Position numbers and translations under genes: made by a program | Notes under the pieces: generated by a model | Seen by the model: only the letters and a program-made list of their open reading frames with translations | Database searches by the model: none | What the model was told of the DNA's origin: nothing | Source of the DNA: Cryptosporangium aurantiacum | GTDB taxonomy: Bacteria > Actinomycetota > Actinomycetes > Mycobacteriales > Cryptosporangiaceae | DNA: 64,000 bases | Reading direction: 5' to 3' | Assembly (NCBI RefSeq): GCF_900143005.1 | Contig: NZ_FRCS01000001.1 | Location: 620,001-684,000, forward strand | Shown: positions 44,317-52,954 of the stretch, one piece after another | Layout: each line of letters begins with the position of its first letter | Numbering within the stretch: the stretch's first letter is position 1

Positions 44317-45021
44317 GTGTCGCACTTGCCGGGAAGTGAGGAAAGCCCACAGGACGACGTCGCGTTACGAGCAGTGCTGTTCGATATGGACGGCACGCTG
44401 GTCGCGAGCGACGGTGTGTGGGACCAGGCCATGACCGAAATGGCAGCCGCTCACGGCGGCGAACTTCCACCCGACTTCTTCGTCCGCAGCGTCGGATTGG
44501 CCGTCTCCGAGGCGCTCCTGCTCGCGCACGAGTTGCTGGGCCTCTCCGACGAGCATCTCGACCGCAATCTGAGCTGGGTGCTCGACCGGGCGCGCATGCT
44601 GCTCGACGAGGCGCCACCGCTGTGGTTCGACGGCGCCAGGGAGCTGGTCCGGGCGGTACGGACCGCCGGGCTGCACACCGGCCTCGTGACGTCGTCCGGC
44701 CGGACGCACGTGGAGGCGGCGCTGGTCGAGACCGACCGGTCCTGGTTCGACGTCATCGTGTCCGGCGACGACGTGGTCGCGCCGAAACCGAGCCCCGAGC
44801 CGTACCTGCGCGCCGCGGACGCCCTGGGCGTCGAGCCGGGGGAGTGCGCGGTGGTCGAGGACTCCGCGATCGGGGTGGCCAGCGCGCTCGCGGCCGGCTG
44901 CCGGGTGGTCGTGGTGGCGCCGGTGACCACCGCCTGCCTCACGGTCGGCGGGATCGCGGCGGTCGACCTCGACCTCCTGCGCTCACTGCAGCACGGCCGG
45001 CCGTCGGCGGTTCAGGGCTGA
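44317..45021 (+). CDS. HAD-superfamily phosphatase (subfamily IA, beta-phosphoglucomutase-like)
   Basis: 234 aa from GTG 44317. VLFDMDGTL carries both catalytic Asp residues; VTSSGR is motif II, KPSPEPYL the Lys motif and VVEDSAIGV motif IV. The alpha-helical cap suits small sugar or nucleotide phosphates. A TTA codon at 44365-44367 lies within the short region before the HAD fold; a GTG at 44374 would exclude it. The 3' end overlaps the convergent XRE regulator by 39 bases. Confidence 0.85.
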   Translation: MSHLPGSEESPQDDVALRAVLFDMDGTLVASDGVWDQAMTEMAAAHGGELPPDFFVRSVGLAVSEALLLAHELLGLSDEHLDRNLSWVLDRARMLLDEAPPLWFDGARELVRAVRTAGLHTGLVTSSGRTHVEAALVETDRSWFDVIVSGDDVVAPKPSPEPYLRAADALGVEPGECAVVEDSAIGVASALAAGCRVVVVAPVTTACLTVGGIAAVDLDLLRSLQHGRPSAVQG

Positions 45022-46035
45022 GCGACGGGCGCTGGCTCTGCCAGGGTGGTCGAGCCGATCGGAACGCTCCGGCCGGCTCGACTGCTCGGGCCGCTCGGCC
45101 GCGCGGCCGGCCGCCCGCTCGCCGGCCCCCGGCCCGTTCTGGAACTGCCAGTGCAGGCGGTAGCGCGCGTTGAGCTGTGGGTGCGGAACCTCCCAGAACC
45201 ACTCCGACTCTCCGTCGGGTGAGTGGGTGATCCGCGGCGTCGCGGCCAGCGGTGCGCCGTCCGCGGTCATCGACGTCTCGGTGCCCCAGACCCGGGGCTC
45301 GAGGTGCGTCGGGAACCGCAACCGGACCGACAGGTAGCGGGTGGGCAGCCGGATCGCCCGCTGGAACCAGTGGCCCCAGGTGCCCTCGGCGACCGTGTAC
45401 GAGTACTCGATCCAGGCCCGGTCGCCCGGGTAGAGCGGGAACTCGTAGTCGCCGTTCCGGAACTGCAGCCAGACCTGCTTGGCGTACGGCTGGTCGGCGG
45501 CGACCCGCCAGTCCATCGGCTCGCCGTTGCAGTTGGCCTTCAGATCGATCATGTCCCAGGTCAGCGGCTGCTGGGAATCGTCGGCGCTGGCGATCTTGAT
45601 CCAGTACAGCGTCACCGGCTTCGTGCCGACGTTGTGCAGGTGGCGCCGGATCGTCATCACGTAGTTGCGCCCGTCGAACCGCATCGCGGCCTCTTCGCGC
45701 TCGACCACGAGGTCGGAGTGCGGGTCGGCGTTGGCGGCGACCGGCACGGCCGTACCGGCGACAGACTCCTGCCGCGAGCGGTCGTACTCGCGCCAGAGCA
45801 GCCAGAGCCGGCCACCGGAGCCGAGGACGTCGTCCGCGCGGCGCGCGAAGTCCTCGGTCGGACGGTGGCGTCCGCTCTCGATGTGGCTGACGTAGGACGG
45901 GTCGAACGACATCCGGCGCGCCAGGGCCTTCTTCGATAAGCCCGCCTCGACACGGCGTCTCGTCAACTCCGTGCGAAACGCGTCCATCGTCGCTGTCACC
46001 TGCGTCACCGGGGTCGTCGTGACGTCATGGTCCAT
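44983..46035 (-). CDS. XRE-family regulator with large C-terminal sensory domain
   Basis: 350 aa. Helix-turn-helix at residues 20-75 (GLSKKALARRMSFDPSYVS, then HIESGRHRPT). Residues 110-295 form a mainly beta domain rich in Trp and Tyr (LQFRNGDYEFPLYPGDRAW), without membrane segments, which I do not recognise beyond similarity to other actinobacterial XRE proteins. The tail is Arg/Ser-rich. A palindrome 17-39 bases upstream suggests autoregulation. The ligand is unknown. Confidence 0.8.
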   Translation of the reverse strand: MDHDVTTTPVTQVTATMDAFRTELTRRRVEAGLSKKALARRMSFDPSYVSHIESGRHRPTEDFARRADDVLGSGGRLWLLWREYDRSRQESVAGTAVPVAANADPHSDLVVEREEAAMRFDGRNYVMTIRRHLHNVGTKPVTLYWIKIASADDSQQPLTWDMIDLKANCNGEPMDWRVAADQPYAKQVWLQFRNGDYEFPLYPGDRAWIEYSYTVAEGTWGHWFQRAIRLPTRYLSVRLRFPTHLEPRVWGTETSMTADGAPLAATPRITHSPDGESEWFWEVPHPQLNARYRLHWQFQNGPGAGERAAGRAAERPEQSSRPERSDRLDHPGRASARRSALNRRRPAVLQ

Positions 46036-46051
46036 GTGCGCACCTCACTGA

Positions 46052-46074
46052 GTGCGTGGACATACTCCACACAC
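46052..46074. promoter_or_regulatory. palindromic operator of the XRE gene
   Basis: GTGCGTGGA (46052-46060), spacer CATAC, TCCACACAC (46066-46074): 9-bp arms with one mismatch, directly upstream of the regulator's start at 46035. Confidence 0.5.
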
Positions 46075-46251
46075 TGTAAGCCGTGTGAGAGTCAGGTGGC
46101 GTTGTCTATGCGGACGTCGCCCGGTATCGGACGATTGAGGGCCGATTTCGGGTGTGGCATCTGTCACCTTCGTACCTATCGAGTCCGCTCAGCGCCCGCC
46201 CGAGCGCTTGTCCCGGCTCCCCGTCCGGCGGGAGAACCCCGCCGGGGCCGG

Positions 46252-46257
46252 TAGGCT
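46252..46257 (+). promoter_or_regulatory. -10 box of a leaderless rimO transcript
   Basis: TAGGCT ends 6 bases before the ATG at 46264, and no Shine-Dalgarno is near the start. Confidence 0.6.
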
Positions 46258-46263
46258 CGCCGC

Positions 46264-47772
46264 ATGCCTCGGAATGCCGGCGACCGACGCGTCGCCCTCG
46301 TCACGCTGGGCTGCGCGCGCAACGAGGTCGACTCCGAAGAGCTCGCCGGTCGGCTCGCCGGTGACGGCTGGGAACTGGTCGACGCAGCGGACGACGCCGA
46401 CGTGGTCCTCGTCAACACCTGCGGGTTCGTCGAGCAGGCCAAGAAGGACTCGGTCGACACCCTGCTCACGGCGTCCGACAGCGGCGCGAAGGTGGTGGCC
46501 GCCGGCTGCATGGCCGAGCGGTACGGCGCCGAGCTGGCGACCGCGCTGCCCGAGGCCGACGCCGTACTCGGTTTCGACGACTACGCGCAGATCTCCGATC
46601 GGCTGAATCGGGTGCTGGCCGGCGAGGAACTCTCCGCGCACACCCCGGTCGACCGGCGCACGCTGCTGCCGATCACGCCGGTGGAGCGGTCCTCGCACGC
46701 GGTGGCGATCCCCGGGCACGCGGACCTCCCGGAAGGCGTCTCGCCTGCCTCGGGCCCGAGGGTCCTGCGACGGCGGCTCGAGGGCGGCCCGGTCGCCCCG
46801 CTCAAGCTCGCCAGCGGCTGCGACCGGCGGTGCGCGTTCTGCGCGATCCCCTCGTTCCGCGGCGCGTTCGTCTCCCGGCGCCCGACCGAGATCCTCGAGG
46901 AGGCCCGCTGGCTCGCCTCGCAGGGCGTCCGCGAGGTGGTCCTGGTCAGCGAGAACTCCTCCTCGTACGGCAAGGACCTCGGCGACCCCCGGCTGCTGGA
47001 GACGCTGCTGCCCGAGCTCGCCGCGGTGCCCGGCATCGTCCGGGTCCGCGTCTCCTACCTGCAGCCGGCCGAAACCCGTCCGTCGCTGATCAAGGTCATC
47101 GCGACGACCCCCGGCGTGGTGCCGTACTTCGACCTGTCGTTCCAGCACTCCAGCGAACCGGTGCTGCGCCGGATGCGTCGCTTCGGGTCGACCGAGCGCT
47201 TCCTGGAGCTGCTGGCCGCGGCCCGTGAGCTGGCGCCGGAGGCAGGCGTCCGGTCGAACTTCATCGTCGGTTTCCCCGGCGAGACGAAGGCCGACGTCGC
47301 CGAGCTGGCCCGGTTCCTCACCGAAGCCCGGCTGGACGCCGTCGGCGTCTTCGGCTACTCCGACGAGGACGGCACCGAGGCGGCGACGCTGCCCGGCAAG
47401 ATCCGCCGGGACACGATCGACCGGCGGTACGACCGGATCTCCCGGCTCGCCGAGGAGCTCACCGCGCAGCGCGCGGAGGAGCGGCACGGCCAGGTCGTCG
47501 AGGTGCTGGTGGAGTCGGTCGACTCGGATTCCGCCGAGGGGCGCGCCGAGCACCAGGCCCCCGAGGTCGATGGTTCGGTGACGCTCCGCGGTGACTGCCC
47601 CGTGCTCGGCCGACTCGCGGTGGGCGACCTGGTGCGTGCCCGGGTGACCGGCAGCCTCGGCGTTGATCTGGACGCCGAGGTGCTGGGCGTCGTGGACCGG
47701 GTGGGCGTCGACCCCGCAGTGCTGGACCGGGGCCCGAACCGCGTACCGGCGCCCGCAGGCTCTGGCGGATGA
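46264..47772 (+). CDS. rimO: ribosomal protein S12 methylthiotransferase RimO
   Basis: 502 aa. Radical SAM enzyme that thiomethylates Asp of ribosomal protein S12. The MTTase domain carries Cys residues in [21 protein letters not shown] and [10 protein letters not shown]; the radical SAM cluster is Cys186, Cys190, Cys193 (CDRRCAFC). A TRAM domain ends the protein. LGCARN rather than the MiaB LGCxMN pattern supports RimO. It overlaps pgsA by ATGA. Confidence 0.96.
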   Translation: MPRNAGDRRVALVTLGCARNEVDSEELAGRLAGDGWELVDAADDADVVLVNTCGFVEQAKKDSVDTLLTASDSGAKVVAAGCMAERYGAELATALPEADAVLGFDDYAQISDRLNRVLAGEELSAHTPVDRRTLLPITPVERSSHAVAIPGHADLPEGVSPASGPRVLRRRLEGGPVAPLKLASGCDRRCAFCAIPSFRGAFVSRRPTEILEEARWLASQGVREVVLVSENSSSYGKDLGDPRLLETLLPELAAVPGIVRVRVSYLQPAETRPSLIKVIATTPGVVPYFDLSFQHSSEPVLRRMRRFGSTERFLELLAAARELAPEAGVRSNFIVGFPGETKADVAELARFLTEARLDAVGVFGYSDEDGTEAATLPGKIRRDTIDRRYDRISRLAEELTAQRAEERHGQVVEVLVESVDSDSAEGRAEHQAPEVDGSVTLRGDCPVLGRLAVGDLVRARVTGSLGVDLDAEVLGVVDRVGVDPAVLDRGPNRVPAPAGSGG

Positions 47773-48404
47773 GCGGCGTGGCGACCGGCGCCGATTCGCC
47801 AGTGCCTCCTGACAGCGGCGAGGCGTCCGGTGCCGTTCCGAAGCGGCCCGCCCCGCTGCTGAACGCGGCCAACGTGCTCACCGTCCTCCGGATCGTGCTC
47901 GTCCCGGTGTTCGTCGCCGCGCTCGTGGTGTCCGACGGGACGCACTCCGGCTGGCTGCTGGCCTCCGCCGTGCTGTTCGCGATCGCGTCGATCACCGACT
48001 ACTGGGACGGGCGGATCGCCCGCGCCCACGACCTCGTGACGCCGTTCGGCGCGGTCGCCGACCCGATCGCCGACAAGGCCCTCACCGGCGCCGCGCTGAT
48101 CGGGCTCTCGGCCTACGCGCTGCTGCCGTGGTGGGTCACGGTGGTGATCCTCGTCCGCGAGCTGGGCGTCACCGCGTTGCGGTTCTGGGTGATCCGGCAC
48201 GGCGTGATCGCGGCCAGCCGCGGCGGGAAGCTCAAGACGCTGCTGCAGATCGCGGCGATCATCTGGTACCTGTGCCCGATCCCCGACCCGGTGGATCACG
48301 TCGGCACCGTCGTGATGGGAGCGGCGGTACTGGCCACCGTGGTCACCGGTGGCGACTACCTCGTCCGCGCGCTGTCGCTGCGCCGGACGGGCCGCGAGCG
48401 GTGA
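47769..48404 (+). CDS. pgsA: CDP-diacylglycerol-glycerol-3-phosphate 3-phosphatidyltransferase
   Basis: 211 aa. Makes phosphatidylglycerol phosphate. The CDP-alcohol phosphotransferase motif DYWDGRIAR, followed by [10 protein letters not shown], gives all four Asp metal ligands. Five or six membrane helices; a disordered N-terminus of 30 residues. The rimO-pgsA-cinA-clgR order is conserved in actinobacteria. Confidence 0.95.
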   Translation: MSGVATGADSPVPPDSGEASGAVPKRPAPLLNAANVLTVLRIVLVPVFVAALVVSDGTHSGWLLASAVLFAIASITDYWDGRIARAHDLVTPFGAVADPIADKALTGAALIGLSAYALLPWWVTVVILVRELGVTALRFWVIRHGVIAASRGGKLKTLLQIAAIIWYLCPIPDPVDHVGTVVMGAAVLATVVTGGDYLVRALSLRRTGRER

Positions 48405-48414
48405 TTCCCGAGCG

Positions 48415-48900
48415 ATGATCCCTGAGCCGACCGCCGCGGGTGTGCTGGCGGCGTTGCGGGCACGCGGAGCCACGCTCGCGACCGCCGAGTCGCTGACCGG
48501 CGGGATGCTCGCCGCTCGCCTCGTCGACGTGCCGGGGGCGTCCGCGGTGTTCCGCGGGGGCCTGGTGGCCTACGCGACCGACCTCAAGGCGACGCTGGTC
48601 GGCGTCGAGAGCGCGCTCCTCGATCGGCTCGGACCGGTCGCGGGCGAGGTGGCCGCCGCGCTCGCCGAGGGCGCGCGGCAGCGGTGCGGCGCCGACTGGG
48701 GGCTGGGAACGACCGGCGTCGCCGGCCCCGACCCGCAGGACGGCAAGCCGGCCGGGACCGTCTTCATCGGCGTCGCCGGGCCGGGCGGTGCGCCGGCGGT
48801 CCGGGAGCTGCACCTGACCGGCGATCGGCCCGCGATCCGCGCGGCGACCGTGGACGCCGTGCTGTCGCTGCTCGCCGAACGCCTCACCGCCGAGCGGTGA
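48415..48900 (+). CDS. cinA: CinA C-terminal domain nicotinamide-nucleotide amidohydrolase
   Basis: 161 aa from ATG 48415. Deamidates NMN in the NAD salvage pathway (PncC activity). ATAESLTGG with the catalytic Ser, YATDLKATLVGV and GTTGVAGPDP are the family signatures. It lacks the N-terminal MoaB-like domain of long CinA proteins. It begins 10 bases after pgsA. Confidence 0.94.
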   Translation: MIPEPTAAGVLAALRARGATLATAESLTGGMLAARLVDVPGASAVFRGGLVAYATDLKATLVGVESALLDRLGPVAGEVAAALAEGARQRCGADWGLGTTGVAGPDPQDGKPAGTVFIGVAGPGGAPAVRELHLTGDRPAIRAATVDAVLSLLAERLTAER

Positions 48901-49021
48901 ACGCCGCGCCGTAAACGCCGCCTGCGGCGGGAAGCCCGGCGGCGTCCGGGACGTTTGTGTCGTTGATGACCGATGCAGACGAAATCCGACCGGTACCTGA
49001 CTCCCGGGTAAACGGCGAGCG

Positions 49022-49039
49022 GTTACGCCCTCGGCAAAC
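49022..49039. promoter_or_regulatory. possible ClgR box
   Basis: An imperfect dyad, GTTACGCC facing GGCAAAC, centred about 60 bases before the predicted -10 of clgR. It resembles the GTTCGC/GCGAAC half-sites known for ClgR, which often regulates itself. Weak evidence. The rest of the 238-base gap holds no further gene apart from the short upstream ORF. Confidence 0.25.
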
Positions 49040-49088
49040 GCGGGCGCCCCGACGGCCCGTCACCGTGCCTCGGGCTGGCTGCCCGGAG

Positions 49089-49094
49089 TACGGT
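49089..49094 (+). promoter_or_regulatory. -10 box before the clgR upstream ORF
   Basis: TACGGT ends 6 bases before the ATG at 49101, the spacing of a leaderless start. Confidence 0.5.
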
Positions 49095-49100
49095 GAGCCC

Positions 49101-49139
49101 ATGCCTGATCCCTGGCAGCTGCGCGAGAGGGGTGCCTGA
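49101..49139 (+). CDS. 12-codon leaderless upstream ORF coupled to clgR
   Basis: ATG at 49101 follows a -10-like TACGGT by 6 bases. Its TGA (49137-49139) overlaps the clgR ATG as TGATG. The peptide is [20 protein letters not shown] inside the ORF can serve as the clgR ribosome site. The arrangement suggests clgR is translated by termination-reinitiation. Confidence 0.55.
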   Translation: MPDPWQLRERGA

Positions 49140-49585
49140 TGGTCCTGCTGCGCCGGATCCTCGGCGACACGCTGCGGGCGCAGCGGCTCGCCCAGCAACG
49201 CACTCTTCGTGAGGTGTCCACGGCCGCGAAGGTGAGCCTCGGGTACCTCTCCGAGGTGGAGCGTGGGCAGAAGGAGGCTTCCTCCGAGCTGCTCTCCTCG
49301 ATCTGCGAGGCGCTCGGCGTCCCGCTCTCCGAGGTATTGCGCGACGTCAGCGACACGCTCGAGGTCGCCGAGACCACGCCCGCCGCCAGCGCGAGCGTCC
49401 TCAACGCGGTCGAGCCGGTCGCCGCGCTCAGCGGGTCCGCCCTCGGGGGCGACGGCGCCGAGCTCGAGGTCGTCGGTGCCGGGGTCGGGGGCAACGGGCC
49501 CAGCCGGCTCGAGGTCCATCTCGATCACCACCTGGACAGCCACCTGGACGCGCGCGGTCGCCACCGGGTGGTCGCGGCCGCGTGA
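49139..49585 (+). CDS. clgR: ClgR-type XRE regulator of Clp proteases and the psp module
   Basis: 148 aa. The helix-turn-helix at residues 15-70 ([31 protein letters not shown]) is nearly identical to the ClgR signature. In Streptomyces and Mycobacterium ClgR activates clp genes and, in mycobacteria, the adjacent pspA. The C-terminal 80 residues are Ala/Gly-rich, ending in a His-rich [11 protein letters not shown]. It overlaps tetR by GTGA. Confidence 0.92.
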   Translation: MVLLRRILGDTLRAQRLAQQRTLREVSTAAKVSLGYLSEVERGQKEASSELLSSICEALGVPLSEVLRDVSDTLEVAETTPAASASVLNAVEPVAALSGSALGGDGAELEVVGAGVGGNGPSRLEVHLDHHLDSHLDARGRHRVVAAA

Positions 49586-50190
49586 CCGGCCGGGGCCCGG
49601 GCGAGCTTCCGCTCGATTGGAGCCTGGCCGAGCGTCCCCCGCTGCGCGGCACCCGCGTGCGCGCGGGCAACGCGATGGCGCGCACGCGAGCGTCCCTGCT
49701 GGACGCTGCGGTGCGCCTGGTCGCAGAGCGGGGCACCCGCCGCACGTCGATGACCGACATCGCGCAGGCGGCGGGCATCGCCAAAGGCACGCTCTACAAC
49801 CACTTCCGTAACAAGGACGAGGTTTTTGCCGCGCTCGTCGAGGCGGAGATCGTTCTGATCGCCGACGAGTGCCGCGGGCTCGAACTGGAGGACGCGCTGG
49901 CGGTCGCCGCGCTCCGGATCGACACTCACCCCGCGCTGCGTCGGGTTGCCGACGACGACCCGGCCGCGCTGGCGGCGCTGGTCGGCGCGGACCCCGAGGC
50001 CGCGGGGTGGCGTGCGGCACGGTCGGCCGCCGCCGACGTACTGGCTGCCAGCGGCCGTGACCCGCGCGGCGCTGAGCTCGTCGTCCGTTGGTTGACCAGC
50101 CACGTCGCCGCGCCGGACGCCGACGAGGCCGAAGCGGGCGCTCGACTGCTCGCCGCGGTTCTTCCGCTCAGGGCTCTGGCTACGGTCTGA
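49582..50190 (+). CDS. TetR-family regulator inserted in the clgR-psp module
   Basis: 202 aa. The HTH (residues 38-82) contains [21 protein letters not shown]. About 32 residues precede it, an unusually long start. The C-terminal ligand-binding domain is helical. GTG 49582 overlaps the clgR stop, so it is co-translated with clgR. In mycobacteria clgR is directly followed by pspA, so this gene is an addition; a repressor role for pspA or its own operon is an inference. Confidence 0.85.
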   Translation: MTGRGPGELPLDWSLAERPPLRGTRVRAGNAMARTRASLLDAAVRLVAERGTRRTSMTDIAQAAGIAKGTLYNHFRNKDEVFAALVEAEIVLIADECRGLELEDALAVAALRIDTHPALRRVADDDPAALAALVGADPEAAGWRAARSAAADVLAASGRDPRGAELVVRWLTSHVAAPDADEAEAGARLLAAVLPLRALATV

Positions 50191-50373
50191 CCCTGACGCC
50201 TACCCTGAGGTTGACCCTGAGCCTGCCGTCGAGAAGGTGACGATGGTGCGCAGGCCTGAGACGATAGGGGAAACGCACCGCACGTCCAGGGTCGAGCACG
50301 ACTGGTCACCGGCCGGCTCAGCCGCGGCCGGCCCCGGCCTGGTCGCACGCGCCACAGGGAGTTGAGGACACCG

Positions 50374-51252
50374 ATGGCCAACCCGATCATCAAGGCCTGG
50401 AAGTACTTCATGGCGTCGTTGGGCGCCACGGTCGACGCACACGCCGACCCGAAGGTGCAGATCGAGCAGGCCATCGACGACGCGAAGAACCAGCACCGAG
50501 CGCTCGTCGAGCAGGCCGCCAACGTCATCGGCAACCAGCGTCAGCTCGAACTGAAGCTGTCCCGGCAGATGACGCAAGTCGAGAAGCTGCAGAGTTCGGC
50601 GCGCCAGGCGCTCGTCCTGGCCGACAAGGCACGCGCCGAGGGCAACGAGCAGCAGGCGACGCAGTACGAGAGCACTGCGCAGGCGTTCGCGACCCAGCTG
50701 GTCGCCGCCGAGCAATCCCTGGAGGACCTCAAGACGCTGCACGACCAGGCGCTGTCCGCCGCGCAGCAGGCGAAGCAGGCCGTCGACAGCAACGCGATGC
50801 TCCTGCAGCAGCGGCTCGCCGAGCGGGCCCAGCTCCTCAACCAACTGGAGCAGGCCAAGATGCAGGAGCGGGTCGCCGACTCGCTCCAGGGCATGTCGCA
50901 GCTCACCGCGTCCGGAAACGTCCCGAGCCTGGACGAGGTCCGGGAGAAGATCGAGAGCCGCTACGCGACCGCGATGGGCCGGTCGGAGCTCGCCCAGAGC
51001 TCGGTCGAAGGGCGGATGCTCGAGGTGCAGAAGTCGGCGCTCGACATGGCCGGCGCCAACCGCCTCGACCAGATCCGCGCGAGCATGTCCGGTGGCCAGC
51101 TCGGTCAGGGCCAGCCGAAGCCCGCCGTGCAGGCAGGCCAGGCCGCGTCCGCCCCGCCTGCCGCGGCTACGAACGGTTCGCTCCCCCTCGCCGAGCAGCG
51201 TCTGAAGGAACTGCGTGACGCCGACGCAGCCTCGGGCCGGCCGCCGGCATAA
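50374..51252 (+). CDS. pspA: phage shock protein A homologue (PspA/IM30)
   Basis: 292 aa from ATG 50374. A peripheral membrane ESCRT-III-like coiled-coil protein that stabilises the cytoplasmic membrane. [14 protein letters not shown] is the amphipathic helix; residues 25-220 are almost continuous coiled coil with Gln-rich heptads; a Pro/Ala/Gln tail of 60 residues follows. The gene lies 183 bases past tetR, so it may have its own stress promoter. It is followed 9 bases later by pspM. Confidence 0.95.
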   Translation: MANPIIKAWKYFMASLGATVDAHADPKVQIEQAIDDAKNQHRALVEQAANVIGNQRQLELKLSRQMTQVEKLQSSARQALVLADKARAEGNEQQATQYESTAQAFATQLVAAEQSLEDLKTLHDQALSAAQQAKQAVDSNAMLLQQRLAERAQLLNQLEQAKMQERVADSLQGMSQLTASGNVPSLDEVREKIESRYATAMGRSELAQSSVEGRMLEVQKSALDMAGANRLDQIRASMSGGQLGQGQPKPAVQAGQAASAPPAAATNGSLPLAEQRLKELRDADAASGRPPA

Positions 51253-51261
51253 GGAGGCCAC

Positions 51262-52032
51262 GTGTTCTCCTTCAATGGCCCCGACGCACGCGCACGGCAC
51301 CTCCGCGATCTGCGGAAGGCACGGAACCGCGCGCGGGCCTGGGGCGTGTGGGCCGCGACCGTGGGCGGGTCGGCCCTGGTCGCGGTGCCGTACGCGGGGC
51401 TGGGGCTGCCCGACATCCTGTGGGCGGGCGCCGCGGGCGGCGCCACCGCGATGGCCCTGCTGCGGCGGCGCGACCACCGGGAGCTAGCCGCGGCGCCGGT
51501 GCCCGAGCCGGAAGTGCGGCGAGCCTTGACGATCGGGCAGCGGCTGGCGCCGCTGCTCGGGCCCCGGTTCGGTGCACTGATCGACCATCCGCACCGGGTG
51601 GTGCTTCCGGCTGGTTCGCCGGGGGCCGAGGCCGCGCAGCGGCTCAACAACGCCGCGCGGGTGCTGCCGCAGATGCTCGACCGGTTGGGGCCCTACCGCG
51701 GGCAGCTACCGGCCGAGGCGGAGTCAGCCCACGTCGCGTTGCGCGATCTCGGCAACCGGCTCGCGCTGGTGGAGCGCACGCTCGCGTCCGCGGCTCCGGA
51801 GGCGCGTCCGGCTCTGCTCGCGGCGCGCGACGACCTCGTGGCCCGGTTCGTCGAGGGTGTAGACGCCTACGAGGCGCTCACGACGGCGGCGGCCGAGTGC
51901 GTCGCGGCAGTGTCGCGAGGCGGCGAGGACAGCGTGTCGGTGCGGCTCACCGAGGCCGCCGATCGCCTCGCCGGCATGTCCTACGGCCTCAACACCGTTC
52001 ATGAGACTACGCGCCAGTACGACGTCAACTGA
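51262..52032 (+). CDS. pspM: PspM-like membrane partner of PspA
   Basis: 256 aa. A basic N-terminus (ARHLRDLRKARNRARAWG), two adjacent membrane helices (about 26-65) and a long helical cytoplasmic domain, the layout of mycobacterial PspM (Rv2743c), which lies at the same place after pspA and binds it. No pspN follows here: the next gene is the convergent nei, which overlaps by 8 bases. Confidence 0.85.
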   Translation: MFSFNGPDARARHLRDLRKARNRARAWGVWAATVGGSALVAVPYAGLGLPDILWAGAAGGATAMALLRRRDHRELAAAPVPEPEVRRALTIGQRLAPLLGPRFGALIDHPHRVVLPAGSPGAEAAQRLNNAARVLPQMLDRLGPYRGQLPAEAESAHVALRDLGNRLALVERTLASAAPEARPALLAARDDLVARFVEGVDAYEALTTAAAECVAAVSRGGEDSVSVRLTEAADRLAGMSYGLNTVHETTRQYDVN

Positions 52033-52822
52033 CCGGTTGACATTTCGGGCACCAGAAGACTGTTCGTTGGGCGTCGGTGCCTTCGGCGCCGGAGCCGAGC
52101 GGCGCGGCGGTGACACGGCTGCCACAGCGGAGGCAGGGCCGCCCGCGCCGCCCGTAGACGTAACGCTCCTGGCCGCGGACCAGCGAACCGGTCGTGGACT
52201 GCTCCACGCGGGCGCGGTTCGCGTAGAGCAACCGCTGGGCGGTCGTGACCAGCGCCGGCAGGTCGGCGACCTCGCCGGTCGCGGTCGTCGGATGGACACC
52301 CCGGAGGAACAACACCTCCGCGCGGTACAGGTTGCCGATCCCGGCCAAGTTCCGCTGGTCGAGCAGCGCCAGGCCGATCGGGCGCTCCGGCGTCGCGCGC
52401 AGCCGTCGCACCGCTTCGTCCGGATCCCAGTCCGGGCCGAGCAAATCGGGCCCCAGGTGGCCGACCAGCGACGACTCGTCATCGGTCGACACCACCGCGA
52501 GGTCGTGCAGCCGGGAGCCGACGGCCACGATCTCCTCGGTGGTGAGCACCACCCTGACCTGGTGCCCGGGTGACCGCCAGCGCTCCCCGGGCCGGTACAG
52601 CCACCAGTTGCCGTCCATCTTCAGGTGACTGTGCAGCGTGATCCCGTCGGAGAGCCGGATCAGCAGGTGTTTCCCGCGGGCCAGGGCCTCGGTGACGGTG
52701 CGGCCGGACAGATCGACCAGCGCCAGCCGCGGGTGGCGGAGATCGGACGAGACGATCCGGCGACCGGCGAGGGCCTGGTGCAGCCGGGCGGCGGTCCGCC
52801 ACACCACGTCTCCCTCGGGCAT
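52025..52822 (-). CDS. nei: endonuclease VIII-family DNA glycosylase (Nei)
   Basis: 265 aa from ATG 52822. Pro2 and Glu3 after the initiator Met (MPEGDVVW) form the active site of the Fpg/Nei family; GKHLLIR has the conserved Lys. The helix-two-turn-helix is in NLAGIGNLYRAEVLF, and the C-terminal zinc finger has CLRCGSRV and CPKC. PEGDVVW rather than PELPEVE indicates Nei. It repairs oxidised pyrimidines or serves crosslink repair, as actinobacterial Nei2. Confidence 0.94.
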   Translation of the reverse strand: MPEGDVVWRTAARLHQALAGRRIVSSDLRHPRLALVDLSGRTVTEALARGKHLLIRLSDGITLHSHLKMDGNWWLYRPGERWRSPGHQVRVVLTTEEIVAVGSRLHDLAVVSTDDESSLVGHLGPDLLGPDWDPDEAVRRLRATPERPIGLALLDQRNLAGIGNLYRAEVLFLRGVHPTTATGEVADLPALVTTAQRLLYANRARVEQSTTGSLVRGQERYVYGRRGRPCLRCGSRVTAAPLGSGAEGTDAQRTVFWCPKCQPVS

Positions 52823-52954
52823 GCCCTCATCCTTCCAGCCCGGGATGAGCCGGGCGGCTGCGCATTCCGGACGTGGGCAGGGCACTATGGGAGACCGGCG
52901 GGGCGGCCGAGGTACTTCACCTGTGAGCGAGACGAGACGGAGAGCGACGTTCGA

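Noticed and set aside
48957-49139. 60-codon ORF upstream of clgR
   Set aside because: Only its last 12 codons follow a plausible -10 box; the upstream part crosses the candidate promoter and has no coding signature.
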